Source of the DNA: Candidatus Aegiribacteria sp. | GTDB lineage: Bacteria > Fermentibacterota > Fermentibacteria > Fermentibacterales > JCC-6 | Length of the DNA: 9,515 nucleotides | Direction: 5' to 3' | Assembly: GCA_030642525.1 (NCBI GenBank) | Contig: DAOWNO010000050.1 | Span: 1-9,515 of the forward strand | Shown here: positions 1 to 7,754 of the stretch, in pieces | Numbering within the stretch: position 1 is the stretch's first letter | Layout: each line of letters begins with the position of its first letter | Notes under the pieces: model-generated | Told to the model about the DNA's origin: nothing | Seen by the model: only the letters and a program-made list of their open reading frames with translations | Database searches by the model: none | Translations under genes and position numbers: made by a program

Positions 1-1085
1 CAAGGTCACCAAAGAAGACAATGCTGTACTTTCTTTCGAGAATAGTTGTAGTAATAGCAGTTACCATTGGATTATCAATGAATATCCTTCCAAAAGAGAT
101 GGCAATCGTCACTTCAAAGTGTCTTATTCTGCTTACCGTTATCACAGTTTTTGCCCTTGCTCTGATTGATATAAAGAAAAAGAAAGCTGTTCATGAATGG
201 AAAATTCTGGGAATATGTTTATTTACTTTGATTATATCGGTCATCCTTTTGTTTCCCAACTACTTGATTCATTGGCGGGATCTTCTTCATCAACTCCGAT
301 TTTATAGTACAGGCAGATATCCCACGCACGGACAGATAGGTATCGGTATCAGGCACTTTCTATACTCAATAATGTCTCTTTTTCTTGCATGGCCGGGTCT
401 CCTTGGGGCATTGGGTCTGTTTGCGTTTCTAGGATTTTATTTCCGGGACAAGGTTTTTGCAAAAAGGATTAAAGATTTTTTATTATTAGCTCCAGGTTTT
501 CTTCCGTTCATTCTGATTACTTGTGCATATTCACCTGATGTTACCCCGATGCGCTATCTGCTTCCCCTAGTTGTTTATATTCTAGTTCTGTCAGCAACTG
601 GTATTTGGATGATGATTAAATGTATGCATGTTAAGTTTACAATAATAATAATTCTGATGTTTTTCAGCATATCAGCATATCAACTTCATGAAGTTTTCAC
701 GAAATCTATGACGGGGGGATTGTTACAGGTTCTTGATGAAATTCCAGAGTATGACAATGCTGCTGTTGCAGGTAACCATGAGATATTTCACTCCACACCA
801 TATTGCACTTCTGATAGTGTTGCTTGGCCGCTTGTTCCATGGGTTGATGATCCTTCACTTGCTGTTAATCCCTTTTCCGGTAATCAGGATTTGTTTGTTT
901 CCATTATTGGTCCGGATCCTGAATGTCAAACGGTATTTTCCGCTGGAAAACCACAAGAATGGGCTTTAAATATAAGGAATACAAGCACACATCCAAGTTG
1001 GGATGTTTTTTGGCATCGAGTGTCTGAACCCTGGACATGGCGAGATTGGGATAAGGTTATTCTTCAGAAGTGTCCAAATCACTGA
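1..1085 (+). CDS. Multi-pass membrane protein, probable PMT/GT39-like glycosyltransferase, 5'-partial
   Basis: This looks like the C-terminal part of a polytopic membrane glycosyltransferase that would transfer a sugar from a lipid-linked donor on the outer face of the inner membrane. The first ATG is at 21, but the frame is open to the window edge (no stop in bases 3-20) and that ATG has no clear Shine-Dalgarno, so the gene most likely begins upstream. Counting from that Met, 354 residues show about seven hydrophobic segments (roughly 5-23, 30-50, 62-80, 113-142, 153-170, 178-197, 204-221). An MRYLLPL motif near 177-183 is typical of the late transmembrane part of PMT/ArnT-like proteins. A soluble tail of about 130 residues, rich in Trp and Pro, follows. 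The catalytic N-terminal loop Asp residues are not in the window, so the family call rests on topology and style. Base composition is much more AT-rich than the genes to the right (14 G/C in the 60 bases from 601). Another membrane protein of a glycan locus is possible. Confidence 0.6.
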   Translation, partial: RSPKKTMLYFLSRIVVVIAVTIGLSMNILPKEMAIVTSKCLILLTVITVFALALIDIKKKKAVHEWKILGICLFTLIISVILLFPNYLIHWRDLLHQLRFYSTGRYPTHGQIGIGIRHFLYSIMSLFLAWPGLLGALGLFAFLGFYFRDKVFAKRIKDFLLLAPGFLPFILITCAYSPDVTPMRYLLPLVVYILVLSATGIWMMIKCMHVKFTIIIILMFFSISAYQLHEVFTKSMTGGLLQVLDEIPEYDNAAVAGNHEIFHSTPYCTSDSVAWPLVPWVDDPSLAVNPFSGNQDLFVSIIGPDPECQTVFSAGKPQEWALNIRNTSTHPSWDVFWHRVSEPWTWRDWDKVILQKCPNH

Positions 1086-1100
1086 TGTTCAATCAGATTT

Positions 1101-1127
1101 CTTGCGAACCAGGGCAAGTGGTTTTGT
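1101..1127 (+). terminator. Weak candidate terminator after the membrane protein gene
   Basis: A 5-bp inverted repeat, CTTGC (1101-1105) and GCAAG (1114-1118), with an 8-base loop is followed by TGGTTTTG. The stem is short and the T-run imperfect. A second small stem, CTGAT/ATCAG (1082-1096), overlaps the stop codon of the membrane protein gene. Either could slow transcription, but neither is a convincing intrinsic terminator. Confidence 0.18.
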
Positions 1128-1138
1128 AGACAAGGCTT

Positions 1139-1258
1139 ATGAGTGAAATTAACGAAGATATTTTCTTTCAAAACCCAAATCATCTCTGGAACAACTTCTC
1201 AATTAGGCGGAGAGACGGGTCAGCGGACTGTACGCTTCAGAGGCGCCTGAGGAAGTGA
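1139..1258 (+). other. Possible small or truncated ORF, 39 aa, unrecognised
   Basis: An ATG at 1139 opens a 39-codon frame that ends at a TGA at 1256-1258. A weak AAGG lies about four bases upstream of the ATG. The first 22 residues (MSEINEDIFFQNPNHLWNNF and two more) read like a natural protein N-terminus: acidic, polar and free of rare codons. From about residue 23 the sequence becomes Arg-rich (IRRRDGSADC) and is antisense to the 3' end of the peptidase gene, whose stop is at 1220. This suggests that only the 5' end of a former gene survives, cut at about 1205 and placed 53 bases behind the membrane protein gene, with which it could have formed an operon. I recognise no family. It may equally be a chance ORF. 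Confidence 0.25.
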
Positions 1259-3340
1259 ATCCAGCAGTATCTCTGTAAACAATGTATCGGAAGAGAAGTA
1301 ACTTCCGGTGGCCAGAACAAGGCTGTCCATGCCGATGGTGAAGCAGGAAGGTCCGTGATACAGACGATTGATATGGACTATATCCGCAGGGTCGGCGGCG
1401 GTGTAAATGACAACATGCTCCAGGGTATTCTCAGGATGATTCCATGATGCTATCAACCGCAGGCCAGCCCCTGTGAACCTCTCCTCTGCTATAATCATAC
1501 CAGGTTTAATAAGGAATGGCAGTTCAGCGAAATATTTGCGAAGCCATAAGTTACCGACCGGAGTGCCGTATATGTAAAGTGTCTTCTCGCATATACCAGC
1601 TGAAAGGACTTCTCTGTCGGTTAAAATCATGGCATCAGGATTGAACCTGTCCCTGATCTCCTCCACGTACTCCCATATCTGCTTCTGCATCGCTGTATCC
1701 GCTTCCACAGTAGGGATAACGTAAATGGGCTCTGTTCCCACCCATCTCACCATGTTCACGTTGCAATGATATGGATGTCTCCCGCCGGATGAATCCGATC
1801 CAAGAACATAACCCTCGGGATCAAGGATGATCGAATCGGGGATGAAGGTCAGATGTAGTGTATCCTCAAAGATCCTGCTGTCGTTCATGATGGTAACCAG
1901 TGTATCAGTGGTGCTGTCTGAAGCAAGCAGTTCAAGTGTTGTTCTGAAGGTGGGCCAATAGTCAGGCTGTGTCTGATTCAGGGAGAAGGCAACTTCAGCA
2001 CCACCCATCGGCAGGGTATCGATACTGTAATCCAGATCGTAGAAGGGATAACCGTGGCCGTAAACCCATTGATCAAAGAACCAGCCCAGTTTCAGCCCTG
2101 AAGCATCCTCAGCCGCTCTCCTGAAGTCATCAGTGGTAACCGAACCGAAAGCATGCCTGGACAGGTATAATTTCAGAGTATCGAAGAAGGCCTGATCACC
2201 CATTGTTCTGCGCAGCATTCCAAGAACAAACGAACCTTTGTTGTATACAGTGAATGTCCAGAGATAACCCTTTGCCGGTACTATGGGAGCTGTCTCACCA
2301 CTCCAGAAGTAACCCTCCAGATCCCGTTGAAGCCTTGCATAAGCGCTGTCAGGCCCGAACTCATCCTCAATCCAGAAAGTTTCACTGTATGTGGCGAATG
2401 ATTCCGCCAGCCAGATCTCCGACCATTCCGCTTCGGTGACGTAATTCCCCCACCAGTGATGGGCAATCTCGTGCACGAGTACTCCCAGAGCCAGATCAGC
2501 GGAGTAATGAAAGTATAAGGGTGAAATGAAAATTTTTGTGTTATGCTCGTTTCCGCCTTCAGCGATCTCTATGCATCCCAGACCCCCTGACCATGGGTAG
2601 GGGCAGAACAGCCTTTCGTAAAGATCCACAATATCCCCTGTTCTTGCAAGGGCATCCCTTCCCTCCTGATCCATATCGGGGCTTATCCAGTGACATATCC
2701 AGTCATTCTCCGGATCTTCCAGCAGTTCGAACTCTCCAACAGCCACAGCTGCCAGGTAGGTTGAAATATCTTCGGGGTGATTCCAGTTATAGGTCAGCCT
2801 TTCCCCTGTTTCATCGATCCCGGTGAGGCTGCCGTTCGCAACCCCCCAGAACCCTCTGTCAACGGTTATATGAAAGGTATATGAGGCCTTCTCGGAGATA
2901 ATATCGATACAGGGATACAGGTAACCACCGCAACCGGGCTCCATGCCGACGGAGCACATACAGCCGTCGACGAAGGTCACACCGGCGATCATGTACTCCG
3001 GCCCGGAGTAAGCCAGGGGATGTCCATGGTAACCGATTTCAACGCGGCAGGTGTCCCCCGGATCAATTCCCTCCGGCATATCAATGCTGAGAGTATCTTC
3101 CATACGGCTGTAATTCATCTCGCCCGGCGGGCACATTACACTGTCAACTTCAAACCCTATCAGATGCAGTTTCAGTGCGGAATCCGGGGAATAAGATACA
3201 AATGTCAATTCAGCCGTACATTCCAACAGCTCTCCCGCTATATCCACATCCAGGGACAACTCGTAATGGAGTATGTCCTGATCCGGAAGTTCAACGGGTT
3301 TCCCGGCGCAGATAAGAAACATGTACACAAGAAACTGCAT
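1220..3340 (-). CDS. M1-family zinc aminopeptidase with unassigned C-terminal domain
   Basis: This is a zinc metallopeptidase of the gluzincin M1 family (aminopeptidase N / leukotriene A4 hydrolase clan), expected to release N-terminal residues from peptides. The protein has 706 residues. The N-terminal beta-saddle domain spans about 22-205. The zinc site is complete: HEIAHH has His290, Glu291 and His294, and Glu313 in LAES follows 18 residues after His294. The exopeptidase motif GxMEN appears as the variant GGNEH at 262-266, keeping Glu265 but replacing Met with Asn. Tyr366 in YNKG is the expected transition-state tyrosine. A beta-sandwich follows at about 430-520. Residues from about 530 to 706 do not resemble the usual helical M1 tail. 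The ATG at 3340 is supported by AAGGG 8 bases upstream, and an in-frame stop lies eight codons further up. The N-terminus is hydrophobic (MQFLVYMFLIC) but short and without basic residues, so export is likely but not certain. The gene stands alone on this strand. Confidence 0.9.
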   Translation of the reverse strand: MQFLVYMFLICAGKPVELPDQDILHYELSLDVDIAGELLECTAELTFVSYSPDSALKLHLIGFEVDSVMCPPGEMNYSRMEDTLSIDMPEGIDPGDTCRVEIGYHGHPLAYSGPEYMIAGVTFVDGCMCSVGMEPGCGGYLYPCIDIISEKASYTFHITVDRGFWGVANGSLTGIDETGERLTYNWNHPEDISTYLAAVAVGEFELLEDPENDWICHWISPDMDQEGRDALARTGDIVDLYERLFCPYPWSGGLGCIEIAEGGNEHNTKIFISPLYFHYSADLALGVLVHEIAHHWWGNYVTEAEWSEIWLAESFATYSETFWIEDEFGPDSAYARLQRDLEGYFWSGETAPIVPAKGYLWTFTVYNKGSFVLGMLRRTMGDQAFFDTLKLYLSRHAFGSVTTDDFRRAAEDASGLKLGWFFDQWVYGHGYPFYDLDYSIDTLPMGGAEVAFSLNQTQPDYWPTFRTTLELLASDSTTDTLVTIMNDSRIFEDTLHLTFIPDSIILDPEGYVLGSDSSGGRHPYHCNVNMVRWVGTEPIYVIPTVEADTAMQKQIWEYVEEIRDRFNPDAMILTDREVLSAGICEKTLYIYGTPVGNLWLRKYFAELPFLIKPGMIIAEERFTGAGLRLIASWNHPENTLEHVVIYTAADPADIVHINRLYHGPSCFTIGMDSLVLATGSYFSSDTLFTEILLDSLPQAPLKRTVR

Positions 3341-3482
3341 CAGACCAACCCTTAACTGCTGCTATTCATCAACGACCGCTTAATACTGTTTTTTGCGGCC
3401 CCAATCTCAGGGATATCATCTATTCAGGAAACATAGTCCGTGTCTGACCAGCAGACCATCTCCAGTGGTTCGATAGTAATAT

Positions 3483-3811
3483 TCTGCATCAATAAACAAG
3501 CTTGATCTTCACATTTATCCCAATCCATTCATCTGTTCAACAACAATTGCCTTTGATCTTCTATCAGGGGACTGATGAAGCCGTGTCTCTCTCGATCTAT
3601 GATATTTCCGGCAGAGTCGTTACGACTCTTGCTGATAAACCACCGGAGTCCTGTTCTTTTTCTATGGTTTGGAACGGGACTGACGGAAGAGGACGCCATG
3701 TATGCCCGGGGTGTATTTCTGCTGAATTGAAGGATCCTTGTTCAACTGCACAAAACGGATGCTTCTGCTGAATATCTAACCGGTACCCTGCCAAAGATTC
3801 CACTGAAATAA
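3483..3811 (+). pseudogene. Relic of a FlgD-like (Por/T9SS-type) C-terminal sorting domain, frameshifted
   Basis: The sequence encodes a recognisable C-terminal sorting domain, but only by changing frame. In one frame, about 3504-3575, it reads LHIYPNPFICSTTIAFDLL, the typical YPNPF opening of these domains, then stops at TGA. In the next frame, about 3574-3699, it reads VSLSIYDISGRVVTTLAD and then VWNGTDGRGRHV, the core strands. In the third frame, from 3698, it reads YARGVF, then a TGA at 3728-3730, then LVQLHKTDASAEYLTGTL, the final strand, ending at TAA 3809-3811. In intact proteins these blocks lie in this order in one frame, so at least two frameshifts and a nonsense change are present. 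No upstream body of the protein is visible in 3341-3482, so only the tail survives. Such domains direct secretion or surface attachment in FCB bacteria. An 89-codon frame beginning at the TTG at 3502 crosses this region but reads the first block out of frame and is not a real gene. Confidence 0.8.
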
Positions 3812-3828
3812 GAGTTACTCAATTCATA

Positions 3829-5193
3829 TTACAGAAATCTGTCCTTTATATTCACAATGGCATCTTCGCATACTTTAACCAGTGTATATTTGGTTGGTGC
3901 GGTAGTCAGCAGGGGATGCGTCCCGGTCTGAAAGGATATAAGCTCGTAAACCGTAACGTATTTCTGAATAGCAAGACTGATTATATTTATCATCTCCCCT
4001 ACGGATTTGCCGCCGTAGATCTCTCCACCGATTATCTGCCCGTTCTCTGGAGATACGATCACCTTGATTTTTATCTTCTTTGCCCCCGGTAGTGAACCGG
4101 GATGACGGTCAACATCTTCAAATCTTCCCACAACGTAATCAACGTTCGCTTCCCTGGCGGTTTGTTCAATCGCTCCGGCAGAAGCGAATACATACCCGTC
4201 AAGCTCTGTGGAAAACACTGACAGTATTCCTGCAAAGGAATGGAGCAGACTTATGCTGAAAAGGTTGTAACCCAATACTCTGGCCTCTGCTGTAGCCGTT
4301 GAGGCCAGCATTATATTATCCGTTCTGCCTGTTATGAAACCGGTAGCATGGGCGCAATCTCCAACAGCGTATACATCCTTTTCCTCTGTACGCATGTACC
4401 TGTCAACTCTGATTGTGCCATTGCTGGTCAATTGAAGACCGGCCTTGCCCGCAAGCTCGGTACGAGGTTTGTATCCGATTGCCGAGATAACCAGATCAGC
4501 CTTGATCGATCTTCCGTCTTCCAGTATCACCGACTCAACTTTTCCGCCGCTGCCCTGCAGCTTCTTAACAGTACAACCTGTCAATATATTTACACCGGCA
4601 TTTACAAGATGTTCATCGGCAAGGACTGCAAAATCTTCTGAAAAAGCGCGGAACAGGCAGTGATTCTCCATTTCAACCAGCGTTACGGTTTTTTCCTTGT
4701 ACTTGGCAAGTTGCTCCGCAACTTCGGCACCTATGAATCCCCCTCCGATGACAACAATATTCTCTGCTTGTCCTATACGATTCATAAGCCCGTTAATATA
4801 GCTGTAGCTTTTCCTGATATATTCAACATTTTCCAGATCATAACCTCTGATAAACGTTGGTATAGTAGGAGTTGAACCGGTCGCGAATACAAGTTTTGAG
4901 TATGAGAAACTCTTTCCTGATCCGGTTTCAAGAGTCTTGCTGCGGATATCAACCCCGGTTACCGTATCGACGAGAACCTCACCGCCTGCTTTCACAAAGG
5001 GAGCGGGACCCATAAGATTTTGTGATATATCATCAAGGTCATGGAAAATGTAGGGAATTCCGCATGGAACAAGACCCTTTTCCTCTTCCATTATTATGAG
5101 AAAGGACTTCTCCGGGTTCTGCTTTTTAGCTGTAACACCTGTAACTATTCCTGAAGGACCGGCTCCTATGATAACTACATCGTATGATTTCAT
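3829..5193 (-). CDS. FAD/NAD(P)-dependent single-cysteine disulfide reductase, CoA-disulfide reductase/NADH oxidase-like
   Basis: This is a 454-residue flavoprotein of the pyridine nucleotide-disulfide oxidoreductase superfamily. It should use NAD(P)H to reduce a disulfide, persulfide or O2 in the cytosol. Visible motifs are the FAD-binding GAGPSG (10-15), the active-site block VPCGIPY with redox Cys44, ATGSTP (104-109), the NAD(P)-binding GGGFIGAEVAE (150-160), SAIGYKP (237-243) and the second FAD motif VYAVGDC (274-280). The C-terminal dimerisation domain runs from about 325 to 454 and contains GTHPLL (424-429). A lone Cys in a CGIPY setting, rather than a CxxxxC pair, marks the CoA-disulfide reductase / Nox / persulfide reductase branch. 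No rhodanese domain is fused. The length is normal for the family. The exact substrate cannot be read from sequence. The ATG at 5193 has GGAG six bases upstream. A promoter and a palindrome lie in the leader, and there is no functional partner gene next to it. Confidence 0.9.
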   Translation of the reverse strand: MKSYDVVIIGAGPSGIVTGVTAKKQNPEKSFLIIMEEEKGLVPCGIPYIFHDLDDISQNLMGPAPFVKAGGEVLVDTVTGVDIRSKTLETGSGKSFSYSKLVFATGSTPTIPTFIRGYDLENVEYIRKSYSYINGLMNRIGQAENIVVIGGGFIGAEVAEQLAKYKEKTVTLVEMENHCLFRAFSEDFAVLADEHLVNAGVNILTGCTVKKLQGSGGKVESVILEDGRSIKADLVISAIGYKPRTELAGKAGLQLTSNGTIRVDRYMRTEEKDVYAVGDCAHATGFITGRTDNIMLASTATAEARVLGYNLFSISLLHSFAGILSVFSTELDGYVFASAGAIEQTAREANVDYVVGRFEDVDRHPGSLPGAKKIKIKVIVSPENGQIIGGEIYGGKSVGEMINIISLAIQKYVTVYELISFQTGTHPLLTTAPTKYTLVKVCEDAIVNIKDRFL

Positions 5194-5222
5194 GATATCT
5201 CCATCTAACGGTTTGTGGCAGA

Positions 5223-5242
5223 AGTTCTGATTATCAGGAACT
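5223..5242 (-). promoter_or_regulatory. Imperfect palindrome in the leader of the disulfide reductase gene
   Basis: The + strand reads AGTTCTGAT T ATCAGGAACT. The two arms are complementary except for one bulged base. It lies about 30 bases upstream of the ATG at 5193 and downstream of the candidate promoter, so it could be an operator for a redox or other regulator, or a leader hairpin. No regulator gene is nearby, and the site may be chance. Confidence 0.3.
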
Positions 5243-5283
5243 CCTTATGCAGACCTTGGTATGCGGTTTTCCTTTTGCGTTTT

Positions 5284-5311
5284 ATCATACAAAAATACTT
5301 AATTACATCAA
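5284..5311 (-). promoter_or_regulatory. Candidate sigma70-type promoter for the disulfide reductase gene
   Basis: On the minus strand TTGATG (5311-5306) is separated by 16 bases from TATGAT (5289-5284). Each hexamer is close to the sigma70-type consensus and lies in a locally AT-rich stretch. It would give a 5' leader of roughly 80-85 bases before the ATG at 5193. It separates this gene from the beta-propeller gene upstream on the same strand, which ends at 5348, so the two need not be co-transcribed. Confidence 0.45.
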
Positions 5312-5347
5312 AATAACCAACAGTAAAAGCAGCCTGTTCTTCCTCCC

Positions 5348-7570
5348 TCAGATAACAATCATTCTGCCGGTAAGAGGAAATCCTGTCACTGGTTTCACGA
5401 TGCAGTGATAGATACCCCGGGAAACCCTATGTCCTGATTCATCGCTGCAATCCCAAATTATCGATCCGTATTCATCATCCAGGTCAGTTATTTCCCTGCT
5501 GAAGACAAGCCTTCCTGAACAATCGAAGATAAGAAGTTCTGCTGAACCAGAAAAAAGAACCGGAAGCCTGAAGGTGATCTCAACATTGTTTGATGCAGGA
5601 TTTGGAATTATATGAATACCTGAATCAGTCGGAATTCCTGATTCACTCATACCTGAGCTGCCAGTTAAAATTTGACATCCTCCGCCGTAGGTAGACACTG
5701 TTATTCCCGCTTCAGTAACAGCAATGGGATGTTTCCCGTAAACATGCGTCACAGCCATTCCATCGGTAAGATCAGTCCAGTTCTGCCCTATATCCGATGT
5801 CATCCAGACGCCGCCATGCTGCACGTACGTTGAATCCATCTCGGCACCATTGAAGGTTGTGTAAATCGTATCTTCTAACGCAAGAAATCCTGTTGGTATG
5901 ACCGGTCGTTCCCATGGACCTGTAATTTCCTGTTGCCGGCTGTCCTCGGTGAGCAGGAAGATTCTGCCCTGTTCCGTTCCAGCAAGCAGATAGGTACCGT
6001 ATTCATAAAGCGTTACGATAACATGTCCTGACAGCATCCACGAACTCCATGTCAAACCATCATCCTGACTTCTGTACAATCCATCCGTCATTCCAGCCCA
6101 GGCATAACCGGAATTCGCGCTGAAAAGGCAGGCACTGCAGAGATCTGATAGAATCAGTTCAAATGAATCGCCTCCATTTGTACTTCTGTAAAGACCTACT
6201 GAGGGCCCGGACATGTCATATTCCGAAAGAAGCATCAGATCAGAGTCATTCGGATCGATGGCAATATCAAATATGACTTTATCGCCAGGTCTCACGTTTT
6301 CCCATGTCTGAAAACTATCATCGCTTCTGTACAGACCCTTGCGAAAGGTTCCCAGAAACACTGTCCCGGTTAACGAGAATAGAACCACTGTTCCGTGGGC
6401 TGCAGGTCCGACAGAAGTCCAGGACTGGCCTGAATCGCAGGTTTCATATAGAGCGGAGATATTCCAGGCCTCCGCGTAACTGCCGAGACCTGAAGAGAAG
6501 AAGTGTCCCGAATCATTTGGATCAACAGCTATACCGCTGAGGAACACTGCCTCAGGTGAACTCTGTATATAGCTCCATGACTGCCCTGAATCGGATGAGC
6601 GGATGACAGGACTGTTCGCGAATTCGCTGCAGAGCACTCTCTGAAAATCAGAGGAAATACCCATTATCAACATTGAATCAGATAATGGCGGAGATATGAC
6701 ATCGGTCCAGTATCCTGAATTGGATGAATAACGGAAAATACCCATGTCTACTGCGGCAAAAAGAACAAGTTCCGGATCAGATTCCGCAATGGAAAGGTCC
6801 CAGCAGTAACTTTCGTCAAAATACTGAGTAAAATCGACACCGGAATTCGTGCTGATAAATACACCTGCTCCAAATGTCGCGGCAGCCACGTACGAATCCT
6901 CCGCCTCGATCTGCCAGATCGAAAAACTATCAGGTATTCCGTCTACATGTGTCCAGAAATTCCCGTCAGATGATTGCCAGACACCACTTCCGTCGGTTCC
7001 CGCGAAAAGAGTACCATTTCCACCTCTGCACATGCACGGAACAGTGGTTCCCTGCAATCCTGAAGGTGTCCAGGTCGAACCTCCATCAGTACTTCTGAAA
7101 ATCCCGTTACCCGGTCTCGGAGGAACACCTGCATCAGCCATTCCGGTGCAGATATAAAGGGAATCAGCGTTTTCCGATGCTATGACAAGCTGCATAACAG
7201 TATGATCTCTGCCGGATGTCAATCCTCCGGTTGATTGAGTCCATGTGGATCCGCCATCAGTAGATTTGAGAAGACCGTATCTTGCGTAGGAATCACAACC
7301 AAAAATGATAGATGGATCAGATTGACAGATAACAACACTCCAGCCTGTCATGTCCGGAAATCCTGCTGTGACCAGTTCCCAGCTGGAACCCCAGTTGATG
7401 GTTCTCCAGATGCCGCCGGAATCATCGCTGCCGGCAAAAAGGATATCCGCCTGATCGGGATGAAAGGCAAAATCCTTCAGGAATCCACCCTCAGGTCCTG
7501 ATGAAATCCATTCCCATGCTGACACGCTTGATATTAACAGAAAGATCATGAATAAATTGAATCTTTTCAT
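5348..7570 (-). CDS. Secreted BNR/Asp-box beta-propeller protein with FlgD-like C-terminal sorting domain
   Basis: This is a 740-residue secreted protein. A signal peptide (MKRFNLFMIFLLISSVSA, cleavage near residue 18) is followed by a long repeat region with about 12 Asp-box-like motifs of the form S-x-D-x-G-x-T-W: near residues 57-64, 103-110, 160-167, 200-206, 240-247, 282-288, 325-332, 377-384, 416-423, 463-470, 501-508 and 591-598. The spacing of about 40-55 residues suits one or two sialidase/VPS10-like beta-propellers. The C-terminus, about 646-740, is a FlgD-like Por-type sorting domain with HIIPNPASNNVEITF, FDCSGRLVF and SGHRVSRGIYHC. Sialidase catalytic residues are not evident, so it is more likely a binding or structural propeller than an enzyme. 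The ATG at 7570 is supported by GGAG five bases upstream. Its substrate or partner is unknown. Surface display or release is inferred from the sorting domain. Confidence 0.88.
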   Translation of the reverse strand: MKRFNLFMIFLLISSVSAWEWISSGPEGGFLKDFAFHPDQADILFAGSDDSGGIWRTINWGSSWELVTAGFPDMTGWSVVICQSDPSIIFGCDSYARYGLLKSTDGGSTWTQSTGGLTSGRDHTVMQLVIASENADSLYICTGMADAGVPPRPGNGIFRSTDGGSTWTPSGLQGTTVPCMCRGGNGTLFAGTDGSGVWQSSDGNFWTHVDGIPDSFSIWQIEAEDSYVAAATFGAGVFISTNSGVDFTQYFDESYCWDLSIAESDPELVLFAAVDMGIFRYSSNSGYWTDVISPPLSDSMLIMGISSDFQRVLCSEFANSPVIRSSDSGQSWSYIQSSPEAVFLSGIAVDPNDSGHFFSSGLGSYAEAWNISALYETCDSGQSWTSVGPAAHGTVVLFSLTGTVFLGTFRKGLYRSDDSFQTWENVRPGDKVIFDIAIDPNDSDLMLLSEYDMSGPSVGLYRSTNGGDSFELILSDLCSACLFSANSGYAWAGMTDGLYRSQDDGLTWSSWMLSGHVIVTLYEYGTYLLAGTEQGRIFLLTEDSRQQEITGPWERPVIPTGFLALEDTIYTTFNGAEMDSTYVQHGGVWMTSDIGQNWTDLTDGMAVTHVYGKHPIAVTEAGITVSTYGGGCQILTGSSGMSESGIPTDSGIHIIPNPASNNVEITFRLPVLFSGSAELLIFDCSGRLVFSREITDLDDEYGSIIWDCSDESGHRVSRGIYHCIVKPVTGFPLTGRMIVI

Positions 7571-7632
7571 AGTTTCTCCAGTAAACCTGTTCTTCCACTA
7601 ATCCCTGCGAACACTGCGCTGCACATAGAATA

Positions 7633-7662
7633 ACAATATCGAAACTGGCTGGACTGAGTCAA
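7633..7662 (-). promoter_or_regulatory. Candidate promoter for the beta-propeller gene
   Basis: On the minus strand TTGACT (7662-7657) is followed after 18 bases by TATTGT (7638-7633). The -35 matches five of six consensus positions and the -10 is moderate. The leader to the ATG at 7570 would be about 55 bases. The call rests on hexamer similarity and position only. Confidence 0.33.
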
Positions 7663-7754
7663 ATCCATGAAAAAGAGGATGATGAATAACATATTACCTG
7701 CGAAGATGTTCTATTATTCATAAAAACAGTACTGATAGTTTAAATCATTGCATA

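Noticed and set aside
733..969. 78-codon + strand frame inside the membrane protein gene
   Set aside because: It overlaps the longer membrane protein frame entirely and has no start signal or family resemblance.
2254..2826. Several 61-96 codon frames over the M1 peptidase gene, both strands
   Set aside because: They lie over the well-supported catalytic region, and their Pro/Arg-rich composition is typical of out-of-frame reading.
3020..3355. 111-codon + strand frame antisense to the peptidase N-terminus
   Set aside because: It is antisense to a clear gene, with no ribosome binding site and no motif.
3597..3803. 68-codon minus-strand frame over the sorting-domain relic
   Set aside because: The plus-strand sorting-domain homology explains this sequence better.
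4348..4875. Three + strand frames antisense to the disulfide reductase
   Set aside because: The minus-strand gene is complete with all cofactor motifs. The antisense frames show no homology.
6304..7501. Multiple frames overlapping the beta-propeller gene
   Set aside because: They reflect repeats of the Asp-box coding sequence read in other frames.
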